From positions 1 through 64,000 of the forward strand of contig JAJFFN010000007.1 in assembly GCA_021776635.1 (NCBI GenBank): a stretch of 64,000 nucleotides of DNA, in the 5' to 3' direction. The translations under genes were made by a program, and so were the position numbers. The notes under the pieces were generated by a model. That model made no database searches and was not told the origin of the DNA. It saw only the letters and a program-made list of their open reading frames with translations. Source of the DNA: Robiginitomaculum sp. Lineage in GTDB: Bacteria; Pseudomonadota; Alphaproteobacteria; Caulobacterales; Maricaulaceae. Positions 55,753 to 64,000 of this stretch are shown here, one piece after another (the first letter of the stretch is position 1; each line of letters starts with the position of its first letter).

Positions 55753-57390
55753 ATGAAGCCAACACCCACGAGGCCATCTCTAAGCGCGTTCGCGAAAAAC
55801 CTGTCTTTTACAAAATGGCGCAACCCCAAATTTACAGAATATTCGCCGGAACGGATTAAAATCGAAACTTTAGCGGGTTTAACCGTTGCACTTGCATTGG
55901 TACCAGAAGCAGTCGCATTTTCTATCGTTGCCCATGTTAACCCTCTTGTCGGCCTATATGCTGCGTTTATTGTTGGCTTGATAACTGCGTTAATCGGTGG
56001 GCGTCCAGGAATGATATCAGGGGCTACCGGTGCACTCGCAGTTGTTATGGTCGAATTGGTACTCCACCACGGTATCGAGTATTTATTCGCCACAGTAATC
56101 TTGATGGGCATATTACAAATACTGGCCGGTGTGCTGCATTTAGGAAAATTCATTAGACTTGTACCACACCCAGTCATGCTTGGTTTTGTAAATGGGCTGG
56201 CCATTGTTATTTTTAGTTCCCAATTGGATATGTATAAAATAGGCCCCGAAGGTGCCAGGGTCTGGATGGATACAATTACATTGGTCACTATGATAGGTTT
56301 GGTCGGTTTGACGATGGCTATCATCTGGGTTATGCCTAAAATAACCCATATTGTACCTGCGCCCTTGGCTGGCATTATTATTACCGCTGCACTTGTAATC
56401 GGGTTTGGAATTAATGTACCAGATGTTGGCTCTATGGCCTCAATAAAAGGTGGTCTACCGACATTTCATATTCCTTACTTCCCCGATGTGAATAATGCGC
56501 AAGCCCTATGGGAGGTACTGGTCATTATATTTCCTTATGCTCTCATCTTAGCGGCTATAGGTTTGATAGAAAGTTTGCTCACCTTGAATTTGGTCGGCGA
56601 GATGACAGGAAAACGTGGAGGGACATCGCAAGAATGTGTAGCGCAAGGCATTGCCAATACCGTAACTGGTTTTTTCGGTGGCATGGGTGGTTGTGCGATG
56701 ATCGGCCAATCGATGATTAACGTAAAGTCCGGAGGCCGCACACGTTTTTCTGGTGTGACCGCAGCACTTTTCTTGCTTGGATTTATCCTTTTTGGCTCAA
56801 GTATTATTGAACGTATTCCGCTGGCCTCCTTGGTTGGTGTAATGTTTATGGTGGTCATAGGCACATTTGCCTGGCGCAGCTTGACAATAATGAAAAAAAT
56901 TCCGCTTACTGATGCCCTTGTGATTATCTTGGTGACGGTGGTAACAGTTATGACCGATTTGGCTATAGCGGTTGTTGTCGGGGTTATTGTCTCTGCATTG
57001 GCCTTTGCTTGGAGTACAGCTACACGTACTATGTCCCGCGTGGAAATGACGGAAGACGGTACGAAAATATATAATCTTGAAGGGCCACTGTTCTTTGGCT
57101 CCGTAGAAAGTTTCGCGGAACTCTTTGATCCAGAGAATGATCCTAACCATGTCATTGTTGATTTTATGAACAGCCGTGTCGTTGACCAATCAGCCTTACA
57201 AGCGATCGAAAATTTAGCATTTAAGTATAAATCCAATGGCAAAAGTTTACAATTGCGTCACCTCACCCAAGATTGCCACAAATTGTTGAAACGTGCCGGT
57301 CAGCTTATGGTAGATGCAAATGACGACCCAGAATACCAAGTCGCCGTAGATTATTCGGTTAAAACCGGTATTTTGGGGGGCGGACATTAA
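55753..57390 (+). CDS. SulP/SLC26-family anion transporter with STAS domain
   Basis: 545 residues from the ATG at 55753; the frame runs back into tRNA-Cys, which is not part of the protein. About 10-12 membrane segments, with the family motif LVGLYAAFIVGLITALIGG, PGMISGATGALAVV and a later QGIANTVTGFFGGMGGCAMI. A C-terminal STAS domain occupies about 430-545 (YNLEGPLFFGSVESFAELF, HVIVDFMNSRVVDQSALQAI). It probably carries bicarbonate or sulfate; the anion cannot be told. Confidence 0.9.
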   Translation: MKPTPTRPSLSAFAKNLSFTKWRNPKFTEYSPERIKIETLAGLTVALALVPEAVAFSIVAHVNPLVGLYAAFIVGLITALIGGRPGMISGATGALAVVMVELVLHHGIEYLFATVILMGILQILAGVLHLGKFIRLVPHPVMLGFVNGLAIVIFSSQLDMYKIGPEGARVWMDTITLVTMIGLVGLTMAIIWVMPKITHIVPAPLAGIIITAALVIGFGINVPDVGSMASIKGGLPTFHIPYFPDVNNAQALWEVLVIIFPYALILAAIGLIESLLTLNLVGEMTGKRGGTSQECVAQGIANTVTGFFGGMGGCAMIGQSMINVKSGGRTRFSGVTAALFLLGFILFGSSIIERIPLASLVGVMFMVVIGTFAWRSLTIMKKIPLTDALVIILVTVVTVMTDLAIAVVVGVIVSALAFAWSTATRTMSRVEMTEDGTKIYNLEGPLFFGSVESFAELFDPENDPNHVIVDFMNSRVVDQSALQAIENLAFKYKSNGKSLQLRHLTQDCHKLLKRAGQLMVDANDDPEYQVAVDYSVKTGILGGGH

Positions 57391-57496
57391 TGCATGTCTT
57401 AACGGATATACGAGAAATATTCATTAATCTGAATCAAATCTAAAAATAAATGCCAAAATTAACTTTTTTTTAACCAACTTCGTTAATAAGAAAGAA

Positions 57497-57563
57497 GTCT
57501 TCTCTTGAAGACACCCCACCATTCACCTAACACCTTCGGGAGCTTTCGAGCTCCCTTTTTTTT
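57497..57563 (+). terminator. Double hairpin ending in a terminator; possible small RNA 3' end
   Basis: A hairpin GTCTTC-TCTT-GAAGAC (57497-57512) is followed by GGGAGCT-TTCG-AGCTCCC (57538-57555) and eight Ts. The second is a strong rho-independent terminator with a stable TTCG loop. It may end the SulP transcript (107 bp earlier) or a small RNA from this 326-bp gap. I see no protein gene in 57391-57716. Confidence 0.8.
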
Positions 57564-57716
57564 GCAGGTGTCTTAGGGTGGCAAATAACTAGAAAAAACT
57601 TCAGTTTCAGGTAAAATAACTATTGTCGCACCAAGTGTCTTAATGCTATCAGGCACGGCCTTGATAACAAGAGGCGTGGAGGGTCACAGACCCTACAGGG
57701 AAAATAAAGAGCATAT

Positions 57717-57792
57717 TCCGCAATAGCTCAGTTGGTAGAGCAAATGACTGTTAATCATTGGGTCGCAGGTTCGAGTCCTGCTTGCGGAGCCA
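57717..57792 (+). tRNA. tRNA-Asn (anticodon GTT)
   Basis: Acceptor TCCGCAA with TTGCGGA, D-arm AGCTCAGTTGGTAGAGC, anticodon arm ATGACTGTTAATCAT, T-arm GCAGGTTCGAGTCCTGC, and encoded CCA. An integrase remnant lies about 300 bp downstream. Confidence 0.97.
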
Positions 57793-57848
57793 CTTTTATC
57801 AATTAAATCAATAGTTTACGATGGGATTGGGGTTTTGATGTCCGACTT

Positions 57849-57882
57849 GTCCGACGGCTAAATCGTCGGACGTCCGACTTTT
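57849..57882 (+). terminator. Hairpin after tRNA-Asn
   Basis: GTCCGACG-N7-CGTCGGAC (57849-57871), an 8-bp perfect stem, then GTCCGAC and a short T run. The heptamer GTCCGAC also occurs just before the stem, giving three direct copies. Probable terminator of tRNA-Asn. Confidence 0.7.
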
Positions 57883-57937
57883 TATGTATCTTTCCAGCCT
57901 ATTGTTGACTATCAATTCGCATAAGGCAGGGGAAAAT

Positions 57938-58081
57938 ATGGACATATTGCATAGATTTTTATCCTATCTCGCCAATGTCGCTCACCCTAATGCAACGATA
58001 GAGAAACGTATTAGTGGTTTGATTGTGGTGGTGGTTGTGATTGCTTCAGTCGTCACACTGTACCAAGGGCTGGCTGGTTAA
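57938..58081 (+). CDS. Small single-span membrane protein
   Basis: 47 residues from the ATG at 57938, with AGGGG 5 bp upstream. The sequence has a short amphipathic start (MDILHRFLSYLANVAHPNAT), a charged IEKRI and one strong hydrophobic span (GLIVVVVVIASVVTLYQGLAG) at the end. No family recognised. The good ribosome site argues it is translated. It lies between tRNA-Asn and an integrase remnant. Confidence 0.5.
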   Translation: MDILHRFLSYLANVAHPNATIEKRISGLIVVVVVIASVVTLYQGLAG

Positions 58082-58084
58082 ACC

Positions 58085-58343
58085 TTAATTACTCAATGCC
58101 GTGTTTGGCGTAGTATTTGGCCATTTTTTCGTCGGCACCATGCTGATTTCCGAGCGTTCTGCTTTGTAATGTTTCCAGACTGTGAGGGCGGACTTTTCTT
58201 CGTGGCCGGTCAGGGCGCAGACTTCGGACAATGTGCATTCCGCCAATATCATAGTTGTGAGCAGGGTGTCGCGGCAGTCGGCCAATGTGGCGCGGCTTTT
58301 CTCGGACATTGACAAAGCATCGCCTTCTCACCATCCAACTCAC
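58085..58343 (-). pseudogene. Tyrosine recombinase (integrase) C-terminal remnant
   Basis: On the reverse strand, LADCRDTLLTTMILAECTLS and EVCALTGHEEKSALTVWKHY match the last third of phage/plasmid-type tyrosine recombinases, including the box II Arg (CRDT) and the His of LTGH. After KAER the frame appears shifted: a second frame ends GADEKMAKYYAKHGIE, more like a natural integrase tail, stopping at 58089-58091. No N-terminal part is found upstream. Close to tRNA-Asn, a common attachment target, it is probably the trace of a lost integrated element. Confidence 0.6.
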
Positions 58344-58561
58344 TATTGGAAATTACCTTTTAGAAATCCTCTTTTGGAAAGGCCACTGAGCTGTAAAGGT
58401 CATTTACCTGCCCCAAAGATAAGAGCAATTATAAGATAAGCCAGGTTTAGGAAATGTGGATTGAATTCACCAAAATAATTGCAAAGCATTAATTTACATA
58501 ATTTCATTTCGCATCAAGTATATAAAATAAAATATACCGGTTAAGAGCTTGATGAAACGAA

Positions 58562-58593
58562 ACAGGCATGGCCGCAGTAACGGACATGCCTGT
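58562..58593. terminator. Hairpin downstream of the S9 peptidase gene
   Basis: ACAGGCATG pairs with CATGCCTGT across a 14-base loop; T-rich sequence follows on the + strand only, so its direction is unclear. The 58344-58627 stretch holds no other feature I can support. Confidence 0.45.
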
Positions 58594-58627
58594 GTTTATC
58601 TTTTTCGTTCTTTAGCCTTAATAGATA

Positions 58628-60583
58628 TTAAAACCCGCATTTCGAATCAAAGAATTTGAACATATCAGGATAAAAGGTCATGTAATCCTTGTACCGCGTC
58701 GCCGTGGCTGGGTTATGGTACATGTCTTTTATTTCAATAAGTTCGACATCTTTACCCGCCTTCTTTAATGCTCGTACAAACCGGCGTGACTGGCGCACAT
58801 CAACTGTTGTATCTAAATTACCATGAACAATAAGAACCGGCATATTGGCTTTTTCAACATGGTCAATCGGCGAAACACCCGAAATTGTCGGCTTTTGATA
58901 TTTGCGTAAGAAACGGCTTCCCGATAAGCCGCTGGCAACCTGTTTAACATTTGATATGCCCGCACCTGATACGGCACATTTAAAAATATCATTGCCACGT
59001 GTTATCGCAACATTTGTAGTATACCCGCCAAAGCTCCAGCCAAAAATACCCATTTTATCACGATCAATGATACCTTTGTCTGCTAATGCCAACATGGCGT
59101 CTTCCACATCATCTTGCATGGATTGCCCCCATTGATTATCGCCAGCGAGCCAATGATCCAGCCCCAAATCAGTGGAACCTCTAAATTGCGGTTGGACAAC
59201 GGCATAACCGCGATTGGCCAACATTTGCGCCCATGTATCAAACCCGTATGTATCACGGGACCAAGGCCCACCGTGTGGGATGGCAATTGCTTTGTGCGGC
59301 TTTGGCCCTTTGGGAACAGTTACCAATGTTGGCACTTTTCGACCATCACGAGCCGTAATATTAATGAATTTCTGCGGTGATAAATCTGCTTTATCTATTT
59401 TAGCATAACGCGTCGCAAGCAAAGCCGCCTTGCCGTCTTTGATCATATAGTATTCACCCGCATTTTGCGGACCAGTTACTACGAATAATGTAGTCTTGTT
59501 ATCATCTGACACACTCAAAATAAAAGCATTATCCTTCTGGAAGGAGGCTTTTATGCTTTGGTAAATTTGCCGCAATTCAGGGTCGCTATAGTCATATACA
59601 ATTCCCTTTTTGCTATTGAAAGTATAGCCAACTACTTTACTGCCGTCTCGCATACGTGGAGATGTAATCGGCCACCCAACATCATAGCCAGGTTTCTCAT
59701 AAACAACGCGCTTGGACGACGGGTTAGTGACGTCTTGTTCATACATTTTGGTAAAATTACCACCAGCACTATCGGCAGCGGCCAGCGCAATATTTTGACG
59801 GTTCACATCATAAAAACCAAAAAGTTGATATCGGCCTCTTTTATTGGCATTTTGCTCTCCCATAGTCACCCAATTTTCAGCCCCTTTTGGCCGGGCTAGG
59901 CTAACAATCCGAGGTCCATCAGGCTCATAAGTTGAACCAGTTCTGAGTTCACCATCATCGTCAAATCCGAAACCACTATAACGGCTATTGCCCTTGCTAA
60001 CCAAGGTGCGAGAACCATCATCTATATTTACTTTATAGTAATTTGGCGCACCAGAATCTTCACGAAATTGCATAAGAACATGTTGCCGGTCCATGGGAAG
60101 CATGTCTACAAGCCCGCCTTGGCCTATGGCAGATACGGCAGCATTAATAGAGCCGCCCGACTTACCACTTTTCTTTTTACCATCAAGAAGGGCAAATAAC
60201 TTTTTAGTGTCCGTATTAAAAACCAATATCCGGCCTACACGATTAATATCTTTACCAATCTTCACTTCTTCATACATATTGACAACCAACGAATTTTTAT
60301 TCGCCCAAAATACGCGGGTGGGAACACGTCTACCAGCGTCCAAGCGTTGCATAGTTTTTGCAGGGTTATCTGTTCTAAATGTTACAACTTGGTATATACC
60401 GCCTCGTTTTGTACGCTGGAGCATAGCTATATTTTTACCATCAGGACTAAGGGCAACTGAGGTAACATCTGGATTATCCGCCCAAACTTTTGCATCTATT
60501 ACTTTTGCCGTTGCAAATGTAGATAGAGCTATGGACAAAATAAGAGAAAGTGCCCCCGCAAATAAATAGATAATTTTTTTCAT
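58628..60583 (-). CDS. Secreted S9-family prolyl oligopeptidase-like peptidase
   Basis: 651 residues. A signal peptide (MKKIIYLFAGALSLILSIAL, cleavage near TFATA) directs it to the periplasm. The N-terminal half is a beta-propeller (repeats such as TSVALSPDGKNIAMLQR). The C-terminal alpha/beta hydrolase has the nucleophile Ser in GWSFGG (about 517), Asp in VHGNLDTTVD (about 592) and His in DMYHNP (about 623). It cleaves peptides, probably dipeptides to oligopeptides. AGGGG precedes the ATG. It lies just after a TonB receptor on the same strand, with a terminator between, so a role in peptide use is plausible. Confidence 0.9.
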   Translation of the reverse strand: MKKIIYLFAGALSLILSIALSTFATAKVIDAKVWADNPDVTSVALSPDGKNIAMLQRTKRGGIYQVVTFRTDNPAKTMQRLDAGRRVPTRVFWANKNSLVVNMYEEVKIGKDINRVGRILVFNTDTKKLFALLDGKKKSGKSGGSINAAVSAIGQGGLVDMLPMDRQHVLMQFREDSGAPNYYKVNIDDGSRTLVSKGNSRYSGFGFDDDGELRTGSTYEPDGPRIVSLARPKGAENWVTMGEQNANKRGRYQLFGFYDVNRQNIALAAADSAGGNFTKMYEQDVTNPSSKRVVYEKPGYDVGWPITSPRMRDGSKVVGYTFNSKKGIVYDYSDPELRQIYQSIKASFQKDNAFILSVSDDNKTTLFVVTGPQNAGEYYMIKDGKAALLATRYAKIDKADLSPQKFINITARDGRKVPTLVTVPKGPKPHKAIAIPHGGPWSRDTYGFDTWAQMLANRGYAVVQPQFRGSTDLGLDHWLAGDNQWGQSMQDDVEDAMLALADKGIIDRDKMGIFGWSFGGYTTNVAITRGNDIFKCAVSGAGISNVKQVASGLSGSRFLRKYQKPTISGVSPIDHVEKANMPVLIVHGNLDTTVDVRQSRRFVRALKKAGKDVELIEIKDMYHNPATATRYKDYMTFYPDMFKFFDSKCGF

Positions 60584-60630
60584 GTCGTTTCCCCCTGATA
60601 AGACGAATAGTATATTGTGGTTAGCTCAAA

Positions 60631-60659
60631 TAAAAAGGGCTCGCAAGATGCGAGCCCTT
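60631..60659 (-). terminator. Terminator after the TonB receptor gene
   Basis: AAGGGCTCGC-N5-GCGAGCCCTT, followed on the reverse strand by TTTTTATTT. Confidence 0.85.
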
Positions 60660-60682
60660 CTTTTCTTAAACTATTTACAGTT

Positions 60683-63600
60683 CTAGAAGCGTTTTTGTAC
60701 GCCGACCGTAAATTGACGTCCAAAGATGTCGTGACCTGAAGCGATTGCAACATTTGCAAGAGCAAGGTCTTCGTCAGTTTTCTGAACTTTATCAAATACA
60801 TTTGATACACCCGCGCGGAATGTCCAAGTGTCATTTGCGTACGCAACATTTAGATCATGCGTCCACTGGCTATCAGTAAACTCAGCTTCTCTACAATTTG
60901 GATCAAGCGCACCTGCACCAGAATCAAAACATGGATCAAATGAGTTACCTAGATCCGGTGTTCCGAAAAGGTCAGAGATAAACCGTGCTCTCCAAATCAA
61001 GCTCACATCTTTATAGCTAGCACGAACAAGAGATACAGCATTATAATCTGCAAAACCACCGCCTGTACGCAAGCGTCCAAGATTATCCGTTGGTGCACCA
61101 CTATTAAGAACGTCTTCTGTGTTCTCAAGAGATTGCGTTACGGATAAATCCCAAGTTAAATCAACAGGAGCATCTAAGTTAAGCTGGTCCATTTCATAAT
61201 CGACGCGAAGATTGACATCAATACCGCGCGATGTTGTTGGACCTAGGTTAATAGACGCTTCGTTAACAGAAACCAATGCACCTGTTATTGGGTCACGTTC
61301 TTGGAACACACAAAGTGGATCCGTTAGACCAACTGATTCGAAACATTCGCTCAAAATTTGCCCACGTGTTAGCTGACCAATTGAACCTGTAACTTCGTAC
61401 TCATAATAAGTAACAGCAAGGCGGGCATCAAATTCGTCAAACCAAGGCTGATCTACAGTAAAACCACCAAAGAATGCATCGGAATCTTCTGGGTTTGTTG
61501 CAATGTTACCAAAGTTACCAAAGGCGACAGGCAATGACGTAAATGCCAATACCGGTGTACCTTGACCAACTGTACCAAGAGTTGTTGGATCAAGCCCAAG
61601 AGAAATACAGTTATTCAATACCGTTTGCGTACGTGTTTCAAGCGCAGGATCATATGTATTTGTCACTGGGTTGATTTGTAGTGAGCTAACAATACATGGG
61701 TCAATTCGGCTTGGTTGTACGAAAATAGTACCGGTACCAAACTGCTCACCTGTATCCGGTGCACGGAATGAAGTACCGTAACCAGCCTTGAAAGACAACC
61801 AATCATTTGGCGCCCACTCACCTTTAACTTGGTAAGTTACACCGTCACCAGCAAATTCTTCTTCTGTGTAACGCGCAGCACCCTCAATATACAAAGATTT
61901 AGCAAATGGCTTATCTTCAAGAAGCGGCAAAGACATCTCACCAAAGACCTCTTTAATCCAACGATTACCATTAGAACCCACATCAGCGTCCAAACCTTGC
62001 AATAGGCCATGACGGAGATTGTCAGACGGTGTTGTTTTAACCTGGTCACGACGTCCTTCAACACCAAGAACAAGCTGTGAAGTACCACCAGACGGGATTT
62101 TAAACAAATCGCCGGTTACGAAACCGCCAAAGATTGTTTGCTCAACTTCGGTTTGCACTGCAGCAATACCGTAAGCAAAGTCATTTTGTGCTTCTGTTGG
62201 GAAACGTCCACCATCCAAAAATTCTGGTGTAAATACATTGAGAGGCACACAAGCAATTGGTGATCTATTTTGATCAAATCCAAAGAAATTTGCACCAGTA
62301 GGTGTAGGACATGCTGGATCTAGACCAGCAACAAGCCGGTCTTCTTGCAAGAAACCATCCCGCGTTTGGAAACCATTTGACCTGTGGTGGGAAGCAAATG
62401 TTTCGTATTCCCAACCTTCTGCACCGAGGACACGCAAGTCACCTCTGAAACCGGCAACCAAGCGGGTCACATCGATTTCTTGGTCAATTTTATTCTCTAC
62501 ACTATAAACAAGCAATCCACCACTACCGAATGGGTTAAACGGTGTTGTTGCAGCAACTGGCAATACTTCTTGGTTTGTTGACTGGCTTTCAAGTTGACGA
62601 TTAGAGTACATAGCTTCGAAGAAGAAGTCTGTACCGCCGCCAATATCATATTCGCCGGTTGTAAACAGAGACATGCGCTTAACTTCTGGTGCATATGTAT
62701 CGCCATTTTCGCCAGCGAAGTCATAAATTACAGGGTCGTCTACAGGACGGAAAAATGACCCAGGACGTAGGAAAAACCCTGGAGCACCTGGTACTGGTGC
62801 TAAGCTTCCGTCTGGGTTGGACCCAACGACTGTGCCAAAAGCACCGGTAATATTAAATCCAGCTGGTGTACCGTCACAAACCTCTACACGGCGACCATCT
62901 GTAAATTCACCAATAGATGTTTGACATAGATTTCCGTCCGTAGGGCCAAAGAAATCACGAATGACTTCTTTTTGCTCAACTTCTTCTTGCATGTTGTATT
63001 CAACTGCAAAGCCGATAAAGCCGCGATCATTTGAAACGCCAGTTGTTGCAGACAATACTGTTTGCTGCCCCCAACCATGTTCGGAAATAGAAGATGTCGC
63101 ACTTAATTCTACGCCGTCAAAATCCGAACGCATAACATAGTTAATAACACCACCAACAGCGTCTGAACCATAAATTGATGAAGCACCATCAAGTAGGATA
63201 TCGGCACGTTCAATCAAAGTACCTGGTATCATTGATACATCAGGGTTGGCAGGCGCACCGCCCACACCGATTGGGCCAAGACGACGGCCGTTAATCAAAA
63301 CCAATGTACGGGCACGACCTGTAACGGACGAACCTAAAGCACGAAGGTTTGGTGTTGCGTTACCAATTGTTGTAAACGCTTGTTGCAGACCACCATTAAA
63401 GGCTGTTGAAACACCAATTGTGTTTTGTTGGCCTGAAATAACCGAGACATTAGAAAGCATGTCTTGTGCATCCACAAGGCCGAGGTCACGTGCAACTTCG
63501 CCGTCAACTACTTGCAAAGGTGAAATAGATGAGAATGTGCTTCTTTTTAAACGTGAGCCAGTTACAACGACTTCATCTTTGTCTTCGCTAAACTCGTCTT

Positions 63601-63724
63601 CGTCTAAATCTTCAATAACCTCCACTGGTGCAGGCGCTTGCGCGTAAGCCTGTACAGAGAAGCCTAACATCAGACCGCCAAGAATTGACGTCTGGAGTAG
63701 GCGTGTTTTATCTAAAATGTTCAT
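60683..63724 (-). CDS. TonB-dependent receptor, large (RagA/OAR-like size)
   Basis: 1013 residues from the ATG at 63724, with GGGGG upstream; a longer frame to 63787 is not supported. Signal peptide MNILDKTRLLQTSILGGLML, cleavage near AYAQA, then a TonB box DEVVVTGSRLKRS, a plug domain (TLVLINGRRLGPIGVGG, IERADILLDGASSIYGSDAV) and a barrel ending GRQFTVGVQKRF with terminal Phe. This is the acidic-linker type common in Caulobacterales and Sphingomonadales, which takes up large nutrients such as peptides or glycans. The S9 peptidase downstream favours peptides. The barrel is intact. Confidence 0.92.
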   Translation of the reverse strand: MNILDKTRLLQTSILGGLMLGFSVQAYAQAPAPVEVIEDLDEDEFSEDKDEVVVTGSRLKRSTFSSISPLQVVDGEVARDLGLVDAQDMLSNVSVISGQQNTIGVSTAFNGGLQQAFTTIGNATPNLRALGSSVTGRARTLVLINGRRLGPIGVGGAPANPDVSMIPGTLIERADILLDGASSIYGSDAVGGVINYVMRSDFDGVELSATSSISEHGWGQQTVLSATTGVSNDRGFIGFAVEYNMQEEVEQKEVIRDFFGPTDGNLCQTSIGEFTDGRRVEVCDGTPAGFNITGAFGTVVGSNPDGSLAPVPGAPGFFLRPGSFFRPVDDPVIYDFAGENGDTYAPEVKRMSLFTTGEYDIGGGTDFFFEAMYSNRQLESQSTNQEVLPVAATTPFNPFGSGGLLVYSVENKIDQEIDVTRLVAGFRGDLRVLGAEGWEYETFASHHRSNGFQTRDGFLQEDRLVAGLDPACPTPTGANFFGFDQNRSPIACVPLNVFTPEFLDGGRFPTEAQNDFAYGIAAVQTEVEQTIFGGFVTGDLFKIPSGGTSQLVLGVEGRRDQVKTTPSDNLRHGLLQGLDADVGSNGNRWIKEVFGEMSLPLLEDKPFAKSLYIEGAARYTEEEFAGDGVTYQVKGEWAPNDWLSFKAGYGTSFRAPDTGEQFGTGTIFVQPSRIDPCIVSSLQINPVTNTYDPALETRTQTVLNNCISLGLDPTTLGTVGQGTPVLAFTSLPVAFGNFGNIATNPEDSDAFFGGFTVDQPWFDEFDARLAVTYYEYEVTGSIGQLTRGQILSECFESVGLTDPLCVFQERDPITGALVSVNEASINLGPTTSRGIDVNLRVDYEMDQLNLDAPVDLTWDLSVTQSLENTEDVLNSGAPTDNLGRLRTGGGFADYNAVSLVRASYKDVSLIWRARFISDLFGTPDLGNSFDPCFDSGAGALDPNCREAEFTDSQWTHDLNVAYANDTWTFRAGVSNVFDKVQKTDEDLALANVAIASGHDIFGRQFTVGVQKRF

Positions 63725-63913
63725 TATGGTAACCCCCTTTGAACTGGTTTCAATCATATTTACGGATACATCCCGCACTTGTCGCATTTATAACTATACA
63801 AGTGCACTGTGCTCAAGAGGAAATATTAACAATAGTACAGGTAACACACTTTTCCAAAAGGATGTTGTAAAAATACCACGCTCCTCACAACAGCTTTAAA
63901 ACGTCATTTTAGT

Positions 63914-64000
63914 CTATTTTACCCGCACAACATTATATGCGGCGCCGCGACCTTCCACTCTTAGTCTATAACTGCCCAGTGCGCCTTTTTTAATTTCGGC
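63914..64000 (-). CDS. C-terminal end of a gene running off the window
   Basis: A reverse-strand frame open at the right edge ends at 63914 with 28 codons (AEIKKGALGSYRLRVEGRG, then AAYNVVRVK). Protein-like composition, but too short to assign a family. Bases 63725-63913 between it and the TonB gene show no other feature. Confidence 0.45.
   Translation of the reverse strand, partial: AEIKKGALGSYRLRVEGRGAAYNVVRVK

Overview
The window comes from an alphaproteobacterium of moderate GC content, probably a marine, Hyphomonadaceae/Caulobacterales-like organism. The grounds are the gene families (TonB-dependent receptors with long plugs, an Fds-type NAD formate dehydrogenase, mitochondrial-type dimethylglycine dehydrogenase, SoxBDAG, DUF1289, glnB-glnA) and the gene styles. 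The genus cannot be fixed from sequence alone. No CRISPR array, rRNA operon or intact prophage is visible.

About 3.3-42.7 kb form one large metabolic island for N-methylated amines, mainly glycine betaine. A reverse-strand operon (16480 down to 7127) encodes formate-THF ligase, a corrinoid protein, a DUF1638 protein, a MetV-like Fe-S protein, a MetF-like reductase, a methyl-THF:corrinoid methyltransferase, a GFA-type zinc protein, an ASKHA/2Fe-2S corrinoid reactivator and a non-pyrrolysine MttB-family methyltransferase. A second reverse-strand operon (41626 down to 32432) encodes dimethylglycine dehydrogenase, the four subunits of sarcosine oxidase and a BCCT transporter. folD diverges from it. 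A forward operon (20057-27426) encodes an NAD formate dehydrogenase, FdhD and a TmpA/TmpB-like oxygenase pair that could release glycine betaine from its phosphonate analogue. A TonB receptor follows. sdaA and an AceE/MdeB-like E1 (3293-6955) would process serine and pyruvate.

Read together: an optional phosphonate gives glycine betaine; MttB/corrinoid/methyltransferase move its first methyl to THF; dimethylglycine dehydrogenase and sarcosine oxidase deliver the next two as methylene-THF; MetF/MetV and FolD bring all C1 units to formyl-THF; the ligase can yield formate plus ATP, and formate dehydrogenase yields NADH. Glycine would leave through serine and SdaA. This is an inferred pathway. 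Glycine hydroxymethyltransferase, the glycine cleavage system and choline oxidation genes are not in the window.

Two regulators sit in the island: a GlxA/GbdR-type AraC protein and a BetI-like TetR protein. Four almost identical 18-bp inverted repeats (ACTAACTAAACAGTCAGT type) lie before betI, the formate dehydrogenase operon, the TonB receptor gene, and between the dimethylglycine dehydrogenase operon and folD. Each starts 28-30 bp after the start of a -35-like TTGA box. They define a plausible BetI-type regulon. A variant lies in front of the corrinoid operon.

The left end (1-3256) is accessory DNA: an IS3-family orfA split by a 264-bp element with 22-bp terminal inverted repeats and TA duplication, a secreted CFI-box protein, and two related small membrane proteins. 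The right part (43-64 kb) is mostly housekeeping: hydrolase, tRNA-Leu, MATE pump, malic enzyme, glnB-glnA, typA, MarR and GNAT proteins, aldehyde dehydrogenase, glutaryl-CoA dehydrogenase, tRNA-Cys, SulP transporter, tRNA-Asn with an integrase remnant nearby, an S9 peptidase and a large TonB receptor. A truncated gene runs off the right edge.
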